DNA of 64,000 nucleotides. Origin: Mesorhizobium shangrilense (GTDB taxonomy: Bacteria > Pseudomonadota > Alphaproteobacteria > Rhizobiales > Rhizobiaceae). Location: contig NZ_JBEWSZ010000001.1 of assembly GCF_040537815.1 (NCBI RefSeq), forward strand, positions 3,534,001 through 3,598,000, given 5' to 3'. The notes under the pieces were generated by a model. The model was not told where the DNA came from. It saw only the letters and a program-made list of their open reading frames with translations, and ran no database searches. The position numbers and the translations under genes are program-made. This document shows positions 27,379 through 36,628 of this stretch, piece by piece; the first letter of the stretch is position 1, and each line of letters starts with the position of its first letter.

Positions 27379-27445
27379 GGCGGCATTAAGAACCAATATC
27401 GATTGAATTTACAAGAACAACTGATTAGACGGATCGATAGCTTTA

Positions 27446-27471
27446 TTCTAAGTTTTCGAACGAAGTTAGAA
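27446..27471. promoter_or_regulatory. Candidate LysR operator
   Basis: TTCTAA (27446-27451) and TTAGAA (27466-27471) form an inverted repeat with a TTCGAA core between them, in an A/T-rich part of the otherwise GC-rich divergent region. It is about 80 bp from the LysR start. LysR operators often have this form of interrupted dyad. Confidence 0.4.
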
Positions 27472-27656
27472 AAAATTCCCCATCGGAATCGCAGAGAACA
27501 CATGATCGGGCGGTTCAAATCGCTGCTTGCCCATTGGACCCGGAGCCTTCGGCGGCAGTTGGCTGGCGACCGCTATCATCCTGAAGAGCACTACATGCGC
27601 GGCCCCGGACCGAAAACGAGAGCCAAGTCCGCGGACCGCAACAGCATGCGGGGATC

Positions 27657-30587
27657 ATGAGCCACCGACCGCCGTGCGGCGCCAACTCCGCCCCCTCCCA
27701 GCGGCCGCTTGCCGACACAACCGCGCCAGACGAAGGCGACGGCGTCGATACCTCGCCCAGCATCTCCGACAGCATTGCCAAGACGACTTGCTACATGTGC
27801 GCCTGCCGTTGCGGCATCGACGTCCATATCAAGGACGGCAAGGTTCGCTACATCAACGGCAACAAGGACCATCCGGTCAATCGCGGCGTGATCTGCGGCA
27901 AGGGCAGCTCCGGCATCATGCAGCACTACAGCCCGGCACGGCTGAAAAAGCCGTTGTTGCGCACCGGCCCGCGAGGCTCCGGCGAGTTCCGCGAGATCGA
28001 GTGGGAGGAAGCCTTCTCGATCGCCACGGAGCGGCTCTCGGCCATCCGCCGCACCGACCCGAAGAAGCTCGCCTTCTTCACCGGGCGCGACCAGTCGCAG
28101 TCGCTGACCGGCTGGTGGGCAAGCTGCTTCGGCACACCGAATTTTGCCGCCCATGGCGGCTTCTGTTCGGTCAACATGGCGGCCGGCGGCCTCTACACGA
28201 TCGGCGGCTCGTTCTGGGAGTTCGGCGAACCCGATTGGGACAACACAAAATACTTCATGCTGTTCGGCGTCGCCGAGGACCATGATTCCAACCCGATCAA
28301 GATCGGGCTCGGCAAGCTCAAGGCGCGCGGTGCCAAGGTGGTTTCGATCAATCCGTGCCGCACCGGCTACAATGCGATTGCCGATGACTGGATCGGCATC
28401 CGGCCCGGCACCGACGGCCTGTTCGTCTTCGCCCTCATCCATGAGTTGCTGAAGGCGGGCCGCGTCGATCTCGACTATCTCTTGCGCTACACCAACGCCC
28501 ACACGCTGGTCATCCAGGAGCCGGGTGCGGCCGATGACGGGCTGTTCGTGCGCGACGCTGACGGCAGCCCTCTGGCCTGGGACAGGATTGCGAAGACGCC
28601 TGTCAGCGCCACCGACGCCAGCGCCAAACCCGCACTGACCGGCACCTTTGCCGTGGATGGCCGGCGCTGCGTGCCGGTGTTCCAGCTGATCGCCGACCGC
28701 TACCTCGATGAGAGCTATGCACCCGATGCCGTTGCGGAGCGCTGCGGCATTCCCGCCGACACGATCCGCAGGACCGCCGCTGAACTCGCTCATGTCGCCT
28801 TCGAGCAGACGATCGAACTGCCGGTGGCCTGGACCGACTGGGCTGGCCGCCGGCATGAGACGATCAAGGGGCGCCCAGTCGCGATGCATGCCATGCGCGG
28901 CATCTCCGCCCATTCGAACGGTTTTCATACCTGCCGCGCCATCCATTTGCTTCAGGTCCTTCTGGGCACGGTGGATGTTCCCGGTGGCTTCCGCTTCAAG
29001 CCGCCCTACCCCAGATCGGCACCGCCGGGTCCGAAGCCGGCCGGCAAGACCACCAGGCCGATGACGGCGCTCGACGGCATGCCTCTGGGCTTCGTGTGCG
29101 GGCCGGACGACCTGTTGGTCGATGAGACCGGCACGCCTCTCCGCATCGACAAGGCCTATTCCTGGGATGCGCCGCTTGCCGCGCACGGGCTGATGCACAC
29201 AGTGATCCGCAATGCCTGGGCCAGTGATCCGTACCCCATCGACACGCTGATGATGTACATGTCGAACATGGCTTGGAATTCCTCGATGAACACCGTCGAG
29301 ACCATCGCCATGCTGACCGACAGCGATGAAGCGGGTAACTACAAGATCCCCTTCATCATCTATTCCGATGCCTATTATTCCGAGACGGTGCCGTTCGCCG
29401 ATCTCGTGCTGCCCGACACCACCTATCTCGAACGACACGACTGCATCAGCCTGCTCGACCGGCCGATCAGCCATGCCGACGGGCCAGGCGATGCCATACG
29501 CCATCCCGTCGTCGAGCCGGATCGCGACGTCCGGCCATTCCAGTCGGTGCTGATCGAACTCGGTGCCCGGCTCGGCCTGCCCGGCTTCGTCAATGACGAC
29601 GGATCGGCCAGATATACTGATTATGCCGACTACATCGTCAACCATGAGCGGACGCCCGGCATCGGGCCGCTCGCCGGCTGGCGCGGCAAGGACGAAACCT
29701 CGATCGGCAAGGGCGAGGTCAATCCCAACCAGTTGCAACGCTACATCGACAATGGCGGCTTCTGGCACCACGATTTCGCTGACGACCAGCGCTACTACAA
29801 GATGGCCAACCGCTCCTATCTCGATTTCGCGGTGCAGATGGGTTTTATCCCGAAGGCAGAGCCGATCGTTTTCCAGCTCTACGCGGAGCCGATGCAGCGC
29901 TTTCGCCTCGCCGCGCGTGGCCACGGCACTGTGTTGCCGCCAGAGGGCGACCGCCAGCGCATCGAGACCTATATGGACCCGCTGCCGTTCTGGTACATGC
30001 CCTTCGAGGAGGCGGTTGTGGACCTGCGGAAATATCCGCTGCACGCGCTGACGCAGCGGCCGATGCACATGTATCATTCCTGGGGCTCGCAGAATGCTTG
30101 GCTGAGGCAGATCACCAGCCAGAACCGGCTGTTCGTGCACCACCGGACTGGCGCCAGCCTCGGTCTGGTCGACGACGACTGGGTGTGGATCGAAAGCATC
30201 AACGGCAGGGTGAAGGGACAGATCAAGCTGATCGACGGGGTGAACGAAAGCACGGTCTGGACCTGGAACGCCATCGGCAAGCGACGCGGCAGCTGGGGAC
30301 TTAAGGACGACGCCGCGGAATCCAATCGCGGCTTCCTGCTCAACCATGTCATAGGCGATCAGACCTCGGCTGACGCGAACGGCAAGCGCTATTCGAATTC
30401 CGATCCGGTCACCGGCCAGGCGGCATGGTTCGACCTGCGGGTGCGCATCGTCAAATGCGCGGCCGGGGAAGCTGGCTTCACCGAGCCGCAATTCGAGCGT
30501 TTCCACCAGCCGCCGCACTTCGAGCCTTCGCCCGACAAGTTGAGCTTCGGCGCCGATTTCCGGCTGGCAAGAGAGGCCGCGGAATGA
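27657..30587 (+). CDS. soeA: Molybdopterin oxidoreductase catalytic subunit, SoeA-like
   Basis: Large molybdenum subunit of a DMSO-reductase family complex, 976 residues. An N-terminal [4Fe-4S] motif is Cys45-x2-Cys48-x3-Cys52-x27-Cys80. The candidate Mo ligand is Cys170 in AAHGGFCSVNMA, and the molybdopterin-binding and C-terminal dinucleotide-binding domains follow, with HALTQRPMHMYHSWGSQNAW near 800. No twin-arginine signal is seen in the first 40 residues, so the subunit should stay in the cytoplasm, as known for SoeABC sulfite dehydrogenase and unlike DmsA or PsrA. It is followed, with a four-base overlap, by the iron-sulfur subunit and then the membrane anchor. Sulfite is the best guess for substrate; related tetrathionate, polysulfide or arsenite enzymes remain possible. 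Confidence 0.85.
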   Translation: MSHRPPCGANSAPSQRPLADTTAPDEGDGVDTSPSISDSIAKTTCYMCACRCGIDVHIKDGKVRYINGNKDHPVNRGVICGKGSSGIMQHYSPARLKKPLLRTGPRGSGEFREIEWEEAFSIATERLSAIRRTDPKKLAFFTGRDQSQSLTGWWASCFGTPNFAAHGGFCSVNMAAGGLYTIGGSFWEFGEPDWDNTKYFMLFGVAEDHDSNPIKIGLGKLKARGAKVVSINPCRTGYNAIADDWIGIRPGTDGLFVFALIHELLKAGRVDLDYLLRYTNAHTLVIQEPGAADDGLFVRDADGSPLAWDRIAKTPVSATDASAKPALTGTFAVDGRRCVPVFQLIADRYLDESYAPDAVAERCGIPADTIRRTAAELAHVAFEQTIELPVAWTDWAGRRHETIKGRPVAMHAMRGISAHSNGFHTCRAIHLLQVLLGTVDVPGGFRFKPPYPRSAPPGPKPAGKTTRPMTALDGMPLGFVCGPDDLLVDETGTPLRIDKAYSWDAPLAAHGLMHTVIRNAWASDPYPIDTLMMYMSNMAWNSSMNTVETIAMLTDSDEAGNYKIPFIIYSDAYYSETVPFADLVLPDTTYLERHDCISLLDRPISHADGPGDAIRHPVVEPDRDVRPFQSVLIELGARLGLPGFVNDDGSARYTDYADYIVNHERTPGIGPLAGWRGKDETSIGKGEVNPNQLQRYIDNGGFWHHDFADDQRYYKMANRSYLDFAVQMGFIPKAEPIVFQLYAEPMQRFRLAARGHGTVLPPEGDRQRIETYMDPLPFWYMPFEEAVVDLRKYPLHALTQRPMHMYHSWGSQNAWLRQITSQNRLFVHHRTGASLGLVDDDWVWIESINGRVKGQIKLIDGVNESTVWTWNAIGKRRGSWGLKDDAAESNRGFLLNHVIGDQTSADANGKRYSNSDPVTGQAAWFDLRVRIVKCAAGEAGFTEPQFERFHQPPHFEPSPDKLSFGADFRLAREAAE

Positions 30588-31318
30588 CTTGCCTTCCAGC
30601 CCATACCGACAAGAAGCTCGGCCTCGTCATCGACCTCGACACCTGCGTCGGCTGCCAGGCCTGCGTCACCGCCTGCAAGGAATGGAACACCGGCGGCCAC
30701 ATGGCGCCGCTGACCGACATCGACCCTTATGGCGGCCATGTCGACGGCGTCTGGTTCAACCGCGTGCACAGCTACGAACACACCACGGAGATGGGCGGGC
30801 GCACGGTGAACTTCCCACGTTCCTGCCTGCATTGCGAGACACCGGCCTGCGTCACCGTCTGCCCGACCGGCGCCTCCTACAAGCGGGCCTCCGACGGCAT
30901 CGTGCTGATCGACGAGGACAAGTGCATCGGTTGCAAATTGTGCAGCTGGGCTTGTCCCTATGGCGCGCGCGAATTCGACACCGATGTCGGCGTGATGAAG
31001 AAATGCACGCTGTGCGTCGACCGCATCTACAATGACAACCTGGCCGAAGGAGACCGCGTGCCGGCCTGCGTCGCGGCTTGTCCGACCAGCGCCCGGCATT
31101 TTGGCGATCTCGGTGATCCCCAGTCAGCTGTCTCGCAACTGGTGGCGGAGCGTGGCGGCGTCGACCTGATGCCGGAACTTGGTTACAAGCCAACCAACAA
31201 ATACCTGCCGCCACGCGCTAACACCACGCGCGCCGCATCGGTGGCCGCGCCAGCCCTCGAACCGGTGCGGGCCGAAGGCGGCTTCCTCGGCTGGGTCGAC
31301 CGCATGCTTTCGAACTAG
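30584..31318 (+). CDS. soeB: Four-cluster ferredoxin subunit, SoeB-like
   Basis: Electron-transfer subunit of 244 residues with four [4Fe-4S] clusters, cytoplasmic side. Cysteine groups are visible in order: CVGCQACVTACKEWN at about 22-36, CLHCETPACVTVCPTGASYK at about 83-102, CIGCKLCSWACPYGAREF at about 116-133 and KKCTLCVDRI plus CVAACPTSARHFG at about 143-178. Start ATG 30584 overlaps the soeA stop as ATGA, indicating coupled translation. The C-terminal tail after 200 is unlike the core and Ala/Pro-rich. The family is that of DmsB, NrfC and SoeB; assignment as SoeB comes from the neighbours. Confidence 0.88.
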   Translation: MTCLPAHTDKKLGLVIDLDTCVGCQACVTACKEWNTGGHMAPLTDIDPYGGHVDGVWFNRVHSYEHTTEMGGRTVNFPRSCLHCETPACVTVCPTGASYKRASDGIVLIDEDKCIGCKLCSWACPYGAREFDTDVGVMKKCTLCVDRIYNDNLAEGDRVPACVAACPTSARHFGDLGDPQSAVSQLVAERGGVDLMPELGYKPTNKYLPPRANTTRAASVAAPALEPVRAEGGFLGWVDRMLSN

Positions 31319-31320
31319 CC

Positions 31321-32256
31321 ATGCATCCAGCCTTCTCCGTCGTCTTCTTCACCACCGCCACGGGCGCCGGCTACGGCCTGCTCGCGCTGCTCGGCGTGCT
31401 CGGGGGCTTCGGCATCATCCCCGCCGATTTCTGGCTGGGCTTCATCGGCATGGGGCTGGCGCTCGGCTTGATCGCCGCCGGGCTCCTATCGTCGACCGGT
31501 CATCTCGGCAGACCTGAACGCGCCTGGCGGGCCTTTTCGCAATGGCGCAGTTCATGGCTGTCGCGCGAAGGCGTTTCGTCGGTCCTGACCTTCATCCCGG
31601 CCGGGCTGTTCGGCATCGGCTGGGTTCTGTTGGGCAGAGCGGGTGGATGGGTGGCCGCAGCCGGACTGCTCGCAGCGATTGGTGCGATCGCCACCGTCTG
31701 CACCACGGGGATGATCTATGCGTCGCTGAAACCGATCGCCCAGTGGCACAGCCGCTTCACTCTGCCCGGCTATCTCATCTTCTCGGCGATGACTGGCAGC
31801 GTGCTGCTGAACGCGCTGCTCCAGGGTTTTGCTCTCGGTTCAATGATGCTTCTGGCGGCTTGCGTGCTGCTGACCTTGCTCGGCTGGGGCTGGAAACTGG
31901 CGACATGGCGCTACAATGACCGACTGGAAATCCCGACAACCGCCAACACAGCGACTGGGCTGACCGGCGGCACAGTGCGGTCGCTGGAGTGGCCGCACAC
32001 CGAAGAGAATTATCTGCTCAAGGAAATGGGCTTTCGCATAGCGCGCAAGCACAGTGCCCGGCTGCGCCAGATCACGCAATTGCTGGCCTTCGCTCTGCCT
32101 GTCGCGCTGCTGATTGCGGCGTTCTTCTTGCCAGTGCCGTTCGCGGCGGTGCTGTCAGTGCTCGCCGCGATCATCCAATTCGCCGGCATGCTGGTCGAAC
32201 GCTGGCTGTTCTTCGCCGAGGCGAAGCATACGGTCACCCTCTACTACGGACGATAG
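31321..32256 (+). CDS. soeC: Membrane anchor subunit of DmsC/SoeC type
   Basis: Integral membrane protein of 311 residues with eight or nine hydrophobic helices (for example about 10-35, 42-60, 87-108, 112-133, 145-166, 176-195, 255-275 and 280-300). The conserved loop SSTGHLGRPERAWRAFSQWR at about 57-76 followed by SSWLSREG is diagnostic for DMSO-reductase type anchors. It would pass electrons from the SoeA/SoeB-like subunits to quinone. It starts two bases after the soeB stop. A repeat element touches its own stop codon, so the operon probably ends here. Confidence 0.88.
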   Translation: MHPAFSVVFFTTATGAGYGLLALLGVLGGFGIIPADFWLGFIGMGLALGLIAAGLLSSTGHLGRPERAWRAFSQWRSSWLSREGVSSVLTFIPAGLFGIGWVLLGRAGGWVAAAGLLAAIGAIATVCTTGMIYASLKPIAQWHSRFTLPGYLIFSAMTGSVLLNALLQGFALGSMMLLAACVLLTLLGWGWKLATWRYNDRLEIPTTANTATGLTGGTVRSLEWPHTEENYLLKEMGFRIARKHSARLRQITQLLAFALPVALLIAAFFLPVPFAAVLSVLAAIIQFAGMLVERWLFFAEAKHTVTLYYGR

Positions 32257-32379
32257 AGCCTATTCCATCCCGATGGAATCGGGATGCGGCTCTATCTTCT
32301 TGTTTGAGCATGATCTCTGGACAAACGGGAACCGTTTGTCCGCGAAAACCTGTTCCCACTTTTCGGGATCATGCTCTAG
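32255..32379. repeat. Bipartite palindromic intergenic repeat, copy 3 (clearest copy)
   Basis: Hairpin 1 has arms AGAGCC (32255-32260) and GGCTCT (32288-32293) with an inner TTCCATCCCGATGGAATCGG dyad. The linker atcttcttgttt follows, then hairpin 2 with arms GAGCATGATC (32306-32315) and GATCATGCTC (32367-32376) around aaacctgttcccacttttcg. It begins inside the stop codon of the anchor-subunit gene and ends before the pdeM stop, so it fills the whole convergent gap. Confidence 0.85.
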
Positions 32380-32389
32380 AAGAGCGACT

Positions 32390-33106
32390 TCAGCCCGGCC
32401 TCAGCATCGAGCGGGAGATGGCAAAAATGCGCTCGGCGCCAAGCATGTAGGCCATCAGAGTTTCCGGCCGGAACAGCCCGGCATAGGCGCGGTCGAGCAC
32501 GTTGAGCGAGCCGGTATAGGCGCCGAAGGCCGGCATGATCATGCGTCCGCCATCGCCGGCAAAGCAGCGACGCCGCACCGAACGGCCCTGCTGCACGATG
32601 CGGGCACAAGGATGCAGGTGACCAGCAATCTCGCCTTCGACGCGCAGCTTCGACGGCTCATGCCTAAACAGCAACGAGCCGATGGCCAGTTCCCGCACCG
32701 TTTCTCCGGGCAGGTCGGCCGGCGCATCCGGGTCATGGTTGCCGGCAACCCAGAACCATTGGCGGCCGGCCATCAGCGTTTCCAGCCGTTCGCGGAAGCT
32801 TGCATGCATGCGCTCGGCGCCACCGCCATCATGGAAGCTATCCCCGAGACTGATGACGATCGAAGGCTGGTAATCGGTGATGACGGCCTGCAATCGCAGC
32901 AAGGTCGCCCCGGTGTCGTAGGGCGGGATCAGCGTGCCGCGCCTGGCCAGCGACGAGCCTTTTTCCAGATGCAGGTCGGATACTGCCAGAAGCCTGAGCT
33001 CGGGAAAGTAGAGCACGCCGCGTGGATCGCATACAGCGCGCTCGCCGGCGATGCCGACCATATCGGCCTCGGCGATCAGCGATGTCCGCGCCAGCGAAAA
33101 ATTCAT
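32390..33106 (-). CDS. pdeM: Ligase-associated metallophosphoesterase PdeM
   Basis: Calcineurin-type metallophosphoesterase of 238 residues of the family linked to bacterial DNA-repair ligase cassettes. Metal-binding motifs are in order: the first Asp and His in LLAVSDLHLEKG at about 40-51, GDSFHDGGGAERMH at about 88-101, the GNHD motif in WVAGNHDPDAP at about 118-128, and GEIAGHLHP at about 157-165. Start ATG 33106 overlaps the helicase stop as ATGA, so the two are coupled. The usual partner genes, an ATP-dependent DNA ligase and an MBL-fold exonuclease, are not nearby. The natural substrate of PdeM is not settled. Confidence 0.9.
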   Translation of the reverse strand: MNFSLARTSLIAEADMVGIAGERAVCDPRGVLYFPELRLLAVSDLHLEKGSSLARRGTLIPPYDTGATLLRLQAVITDYQPSIVISLGDSFHDGGGAERMHASFRERLETLMAGRQWFWVAGNHDPDAPADLPGETVRELAIGSLLFRHEPSKLRVEGEIAGHLHPCARIVQQGRSVRRRCFAGDGGRMIMPAFGAYTGSLNVLDRAYAGLFRPETLMAYMLGAERIFAISRSMLRPG

Positions 33107-35637
33107 CCCTCACTCATTCCCGGCCCCATGGCCTCCTCGACCAACGTCGCCGCATCCATCAACAATGTTTCATCGGCCTCGCCATTCACCGGCATCTTGC
33201 CGATTTCGAGCATGATCGGCACAGCCAGCGGCGAGATCTGTTCGAGATTCTTATGCATGATTCGACCCTGGATACGCGAGAGCATGTCGGCAAGTCTGCT
33301 GACATCGAGCAGACCGGTCGCGGCGTCCGCGCGTGTCGCCTGCAGCAGGATGTGGTCGGGCTCGTGGCTGCGCAACACATCATAGATGAGGTCGGTCGAA
33401 ACTGTGACCTGGCGGCCGCTTTTTTCCTGGCCCGGGTGGCGTTTCTCGATCAGCCCCGAAATCAGCGCGCAATTGCGGAAGGTGCGCTTGAGAAGCCAGC
33501 TGTCGGCCAACCAGGCTTCGAGGTCGTCGCCCAGCATGTCCTGTTCAAAGAGCGCGCCAAGCGAAGGTTTCCTGGCTTTGAACATTGACCCCATGTCGCC
33601 CAGCGACCAGATGGCAAGCGCATAGTCGGTGGCGACAAAGCCGAGCGGCCTGGCTCCCGCCCTGTCGAGGCGACGGGTCAGCAACATTCCCAGCGTCTGA
33701 TGGGCAAGCCTGCCTTCGAAGGGATAGGCGACCAGATAATGGCGATTGCCGCGCGGAAAGGTCTCGATCAGCAGGTCGTCCCGCTTGGGCAACACCGATC
33801 TGTTGGCCTGGAACCGCAGCCAGTCGGCCACCTGCTCCGGCAATTGTTTCCATCGCGTCGGGTCGTCCAGCATGATGCGGACCTGTTCGGCAAGGTAGGT
33901 CGAGAGCGGAAACTTGCCGCCGCCATAGTAGGGCACCTTGGCGTCGCTGCCTGGCGCGTTCGACACGAAGCATTCATTTTCGCGGATGCCTTCGAAACGA
34001 AGTATTTTGCCGGCAAACATGAACGTATCGCCATGCGTCAATGTTTCGAGGAAGGCCTCCTCGATCTTGCCGAGAATGCGGCCGCCGCGCGAGGCGGAGC
34101 CTCTGCTGCCGGCCTTTACGTAGCGGACATTGAGCGCCGGCACCTCGATGATGGTGCCGACATTCAGCCTGTATTGCTGGGCAATTCGAGGATTGGATAC
34201 CCGCCAGAACCCGTCCTTGTTCAGGCGGATGCGGGCGTATCGCTCGTAGTTCTTGAGCGCATATCCGCCTGTGGCCACGAAATCGATGACGCGGTCGAAG
34301 GTCGGCCGATCCAGACTGGCATAGGGTGCGGCCGTTCGCACTTCCTCGAACAGATCATCGGCGCGGAATGGTGCTCCGCAGGCGCAGCCCAGCACGTGCT
34401 GCGCCAGCACATCGAGGCCGCCATTGATCAACGGCGGCGTATCCTGTGCGCCGAGATAGTTGGCATCGAGCGCGGCCCGGCATTCCAGCACCTCGAAGCG
34501 GTTGGCGGGAATGAGGATCGCCTTGGACGGCTCATCCATGCGGTGGTTGGCGCGGCCGATGCGCTGCGCCAGCCGGCTGGCGCCTTTCGGCGCGCCGACA
34601 TGCACGACCAGATCGACATCGCCCCAGTCGATGCCGAGATCGAGTGTCGACGTGGCGACGATGGCGCGCAGCGCGTTTTCACCCATCGCCTTTTCCACCC
34701 GCCGCCGCTGAGCGACGTCCAGCGAGCCGTGATGAAGCGCGATGGGCAAGGTGTCTTCATTGACCCGCCACAATTCCTGGAAGAGCAGTTCCGCCTGACT
34801 GCGCGTGTTGACGAACAGCAGGGTGGTCTTGTGACGCTTGATCTCGCGGTAGATTTCCGGCGTGGCGTAGCGAGCGGAATGTCCTGCCCACGGGACGCGC
34901 TCTTCCGAATCGAGGATGGAGATTTCAGGTTTCGCGCCGCCGGTGACGACGATCAGTTCAGACATGTCACCTGGTGGATTCTGGCTAACCAGCCAGCGCC
35001 GCAATTCGTCCGGTTCGGCCACTGTAGCGGACAGGCCGATTGTCTGCAGGCCGGGAACAAAGCTGCGCAGCCGTGCCAGCCCGAGCGCCAGCAGATGCCC
35101 ACGCTTCGATGTCACCAGCGAATGCAGTTCGTCGAGCACGATATAGCGCAGATCCTCGAAGAAACGCTTGGCATCGCCTGCCGCGATCAGCAGCGCCAGT
35201 TGCTCGGGCGTGGTGAGTAGAATGTCGGGCGGCGCCAATTTCTGGCGCTGTCGCTTGTGCGAAGGCGTGTCGCCGGTGCGCGTCTCGATGGTGACGGGCA
35301 GGCCGATCTCCTCGACCGGCCTGGCGAGGTTGCGCTCGATATCGACGGCCAGCGCTTTCAAGGGCGAGATATAGAGCGTGTGAATGCCGCGTCGCGCCTC
35401 ACCGGGCTTCTTCCGGGGCCGATTGGCGAGTTCCGTCAACGAAGGCAGGAACCCGGCCAGCGTCTTGCCGGCACCGGTCGGCGCGATCAGCAGCACGGAT
35501 TGACCGGCCTGGGCCTTGGCCAGCAATTCGATCTGGTGGGCGCGTGGCGACCAGCCTTTCTCGCCAAACCATCTGATGAATGGTTCGGGCAAGACGACGG
35601 CGGCATTCTGCTCGGCAAGGCGCGGCTGCTCTGTCAC
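33103..35637 (-). CDS. Ligase-associated DEXH-box helicase, Lhr-like
   Basis: Superfamily 2 helicase of 844 residues of the ligase-associated Lhr subfamily. Motif I is APTGAGKTLAGF at about 51-62, motif Ia ISPLKALAVD, motif II LDELHSLV (DELH) near 168, motif III GLSATVAEP, and motif VI QRIGRANHRMDEPSK near 360. A C-terminal Lhr core with winged-helix and beta-barrel parts follows, as in DNA-repair helicases that unwind 3' to 5'. Start is GTG 35637, with no strong ribosome site. It overlaps pdeM by four bases. The pairing with PdeM marks it as a DNA-damage-response gene; partners must be encoded elsewhere. Confidence 0.92.
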   Translation of the reverse strand: MTEQPRLAEQNAAVVLPEPFIRWFGEKGWSPRAHQIELLAKAQAGQSVLLIAPTGAGKTLAGFLPSLTELANRPRKKPGEARRGIHTLYISPLKALAVDIERNLARPVEEIGLPVTIETRTGDTPSHKRQRQKLAPPDILLTTPEQLALLIAAGDAKRFFEDLRYIVLDELHSLVTSKRGHLLALGLARLRSFVPGLQTIGLSATVAEPDELRRWLVSQNPPGDMSELIVVTGGAKPEISILDSEERVPWAGHSARYATPEIYREIKRHKTTLLFVNTRSQAELLFQELWRVNEDTLPIALHHGSLDVAQRRRVEKAMGENALRAIVATSTLDLGIDWGDVDLVVHVGAPKGASRLAQRIGRANHRMDEPSKAILIPANRFEVLECRAALDANYLGAQDTPPLINGGLDVLAQHVLGCACGAPFRADDLFEEVRTAAPYASLDRPTFDRVIDFVATGGYALKNYERYARIRLNKDGFWRVSNPRIAQQYRLNVGTIIEVPALNVRYVKAGSRGSASRGGRILGKIEEAFLETLTHGDTFMFAGKILRFEGIRENECFVSNAPGSDAKVPYYGGGKFPLSTYLAEQVRIMLDDPTRWKQLPEQVADWLRFQANRSVLPKRDDLLIETFPRGNRHYLVAYPFEGRLAHQTLGMLLTRRLDRAGARPLGFVATDYALAIWSLGDMGSMFKARKPSLGALFEQDMLGDDLEAWLADSWLLKRTFRNCALISGLIEKRHPGQEKSGRQVTVSTDLIYDVLRSHEPDHILLQATRADAATGLLDVSRLADMLSRIQGRIMHKNLEQISPLAVPIMLEIGKMPVNGEADETLLMDAATLVEEAMGPGMSEG

Positions 35638-35737
35638 CCGCCAGAGGTAGCGCGGCGAGGGTCAATCGCCAAGAAGAATCGGAACAAAAGGTGATCGGAG
35701 CGTCCTTCGCCCCGTTTACGGGGAGAGGGAAGAAGCG

Positions 35738-36628
35738 TTACGGCCGCCGAAACCCTGTCGGCCCACCATAGAGATAACCAATACGGGCGATGGCTTCCTT
35801 CAACCCTTCGCGCGACACCAGCATGGTATGGCCGTTGGCGTGGATCATCGTCTCGGCATCGGTCATGATGGCGACATGGCCCTTCCAGAACACCAGGTCG
35901 CCACGCCGCAAGCCGGTAAAATCCGGACCAGGTTCCAGCGGCTCGCCAATGGTTGCGGCCTGCATGTCGGAATCACGCAGCACATCCTTGCCGGCCATGC
36001 GCATCGACAGCTGCACAAGACCGGAACAGTCGATGCCAAAGCCGGAGACACCTCCCCACAAATAGGGCGTGCCGAGGAAGGTCTCGGCCACCGCGACATA
36101 GTCGATCGCAGCCTCATCGACTGGCCGCAGATGACCCGCGATGAGAGCCTCACCGGACGGCAGGAGCGCATAGCCAGTACCACGCGTTTCGGCCGCTCCC
36201 GTCACGGCCACCGTTGATCCCATCGACAGTTGGCCGCTAAGCGGAAACCTGAGATCCGGTCCCGGATACACGAACGTGCGCGGCACCGCGACGATGTGAG
36301 TTGGCTTATGGTCACGCGCGGCCAGCATCGTATCGGCGACATAGCCGACATAGCCGTCACGTTCGCCCTGCACCCAGGCCCATCCCTCGACATCCTCGAA
36401 GACCAGCACATCGTCGCCGAACAGGAACTGGGTGTTGATGCCCGCGTCCGGACCTGGCGCCTTGCGCACATCCGCCACGGAGGCCGAAATTCGCGCCGGC
36501 CGACCGGCCACGAAGCGTTCGGCAACGACCTCGCCTTTCAACCTCGCATCGGCGAGATCGGAACGGAAGGCGTGAAGGCGTGCATCATGGACGGTCAAAA
36601 TCGGCAACCCTGCTTTTTGTGTGCGCAT
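35738..36628 (-). CDS. NlpC/P60 cell-wall hydrolase with SH3-like domains
   Basis: C40-family cysteine peptidase of about 296 residues that probably cuts peptidoglycan cross-link peptides. Two SH3-like segments (about 45-165, with FVYPGPDLRFPLSGQL) precede the catalytic NlpC/P60 domain: nucleophile Cys in YLWGGVSGFGIDCSGLVQLS, His in FWKGHVAIMTD, and MIHANGH. There is no signal peptide in this reading. The start is uncertain: ATG 36628 lies inside a copy of the intergenic repeat, and a TTG at 36598 preceded by AGCAGGG may be the true one, giving MTVHDARLHAFRSDL. The reading from 36667 would be translated from the repeat itself and is rejected. Confidence 0.87.
   Translation of the reverse strand: MRTQKAGLPILTVHDARLHAFRSDLADARLKGEVVAERFVAGRPARISASVADVRKAPGPDAGINTQFLFGDDVLVFEDVEGWAWVQGERDGYVGYVADTMLAARDHKPTHIVAVPRTFVYPGPDLRFPLSGQLSMGSTVAVTGAAETRGTGYALLPSGEALIAGHLRPVDEAAIDYVAVAETFLGTPYLWGGVSGFGIDCSGLVQLSMRMAGKDVLRDSDMQAATIGEPLEPGPDFTGLRRGDLVFWKGHVAIMTDAETMIHANGHTMLVSREGLKEAIARIGYLYGGPTGFRRP

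Noticed and set aside
27591..30518. 975-residue open frame antisense to the molybdoenzyme gene
   Set aside because: Its length comes from the high GC at third positions of the real gene. The plus-strand frame has clear Cys and molybdopterin motifs and the coupled downstream genes, whereas the antisense product has no recognisable motif or ribosome site.
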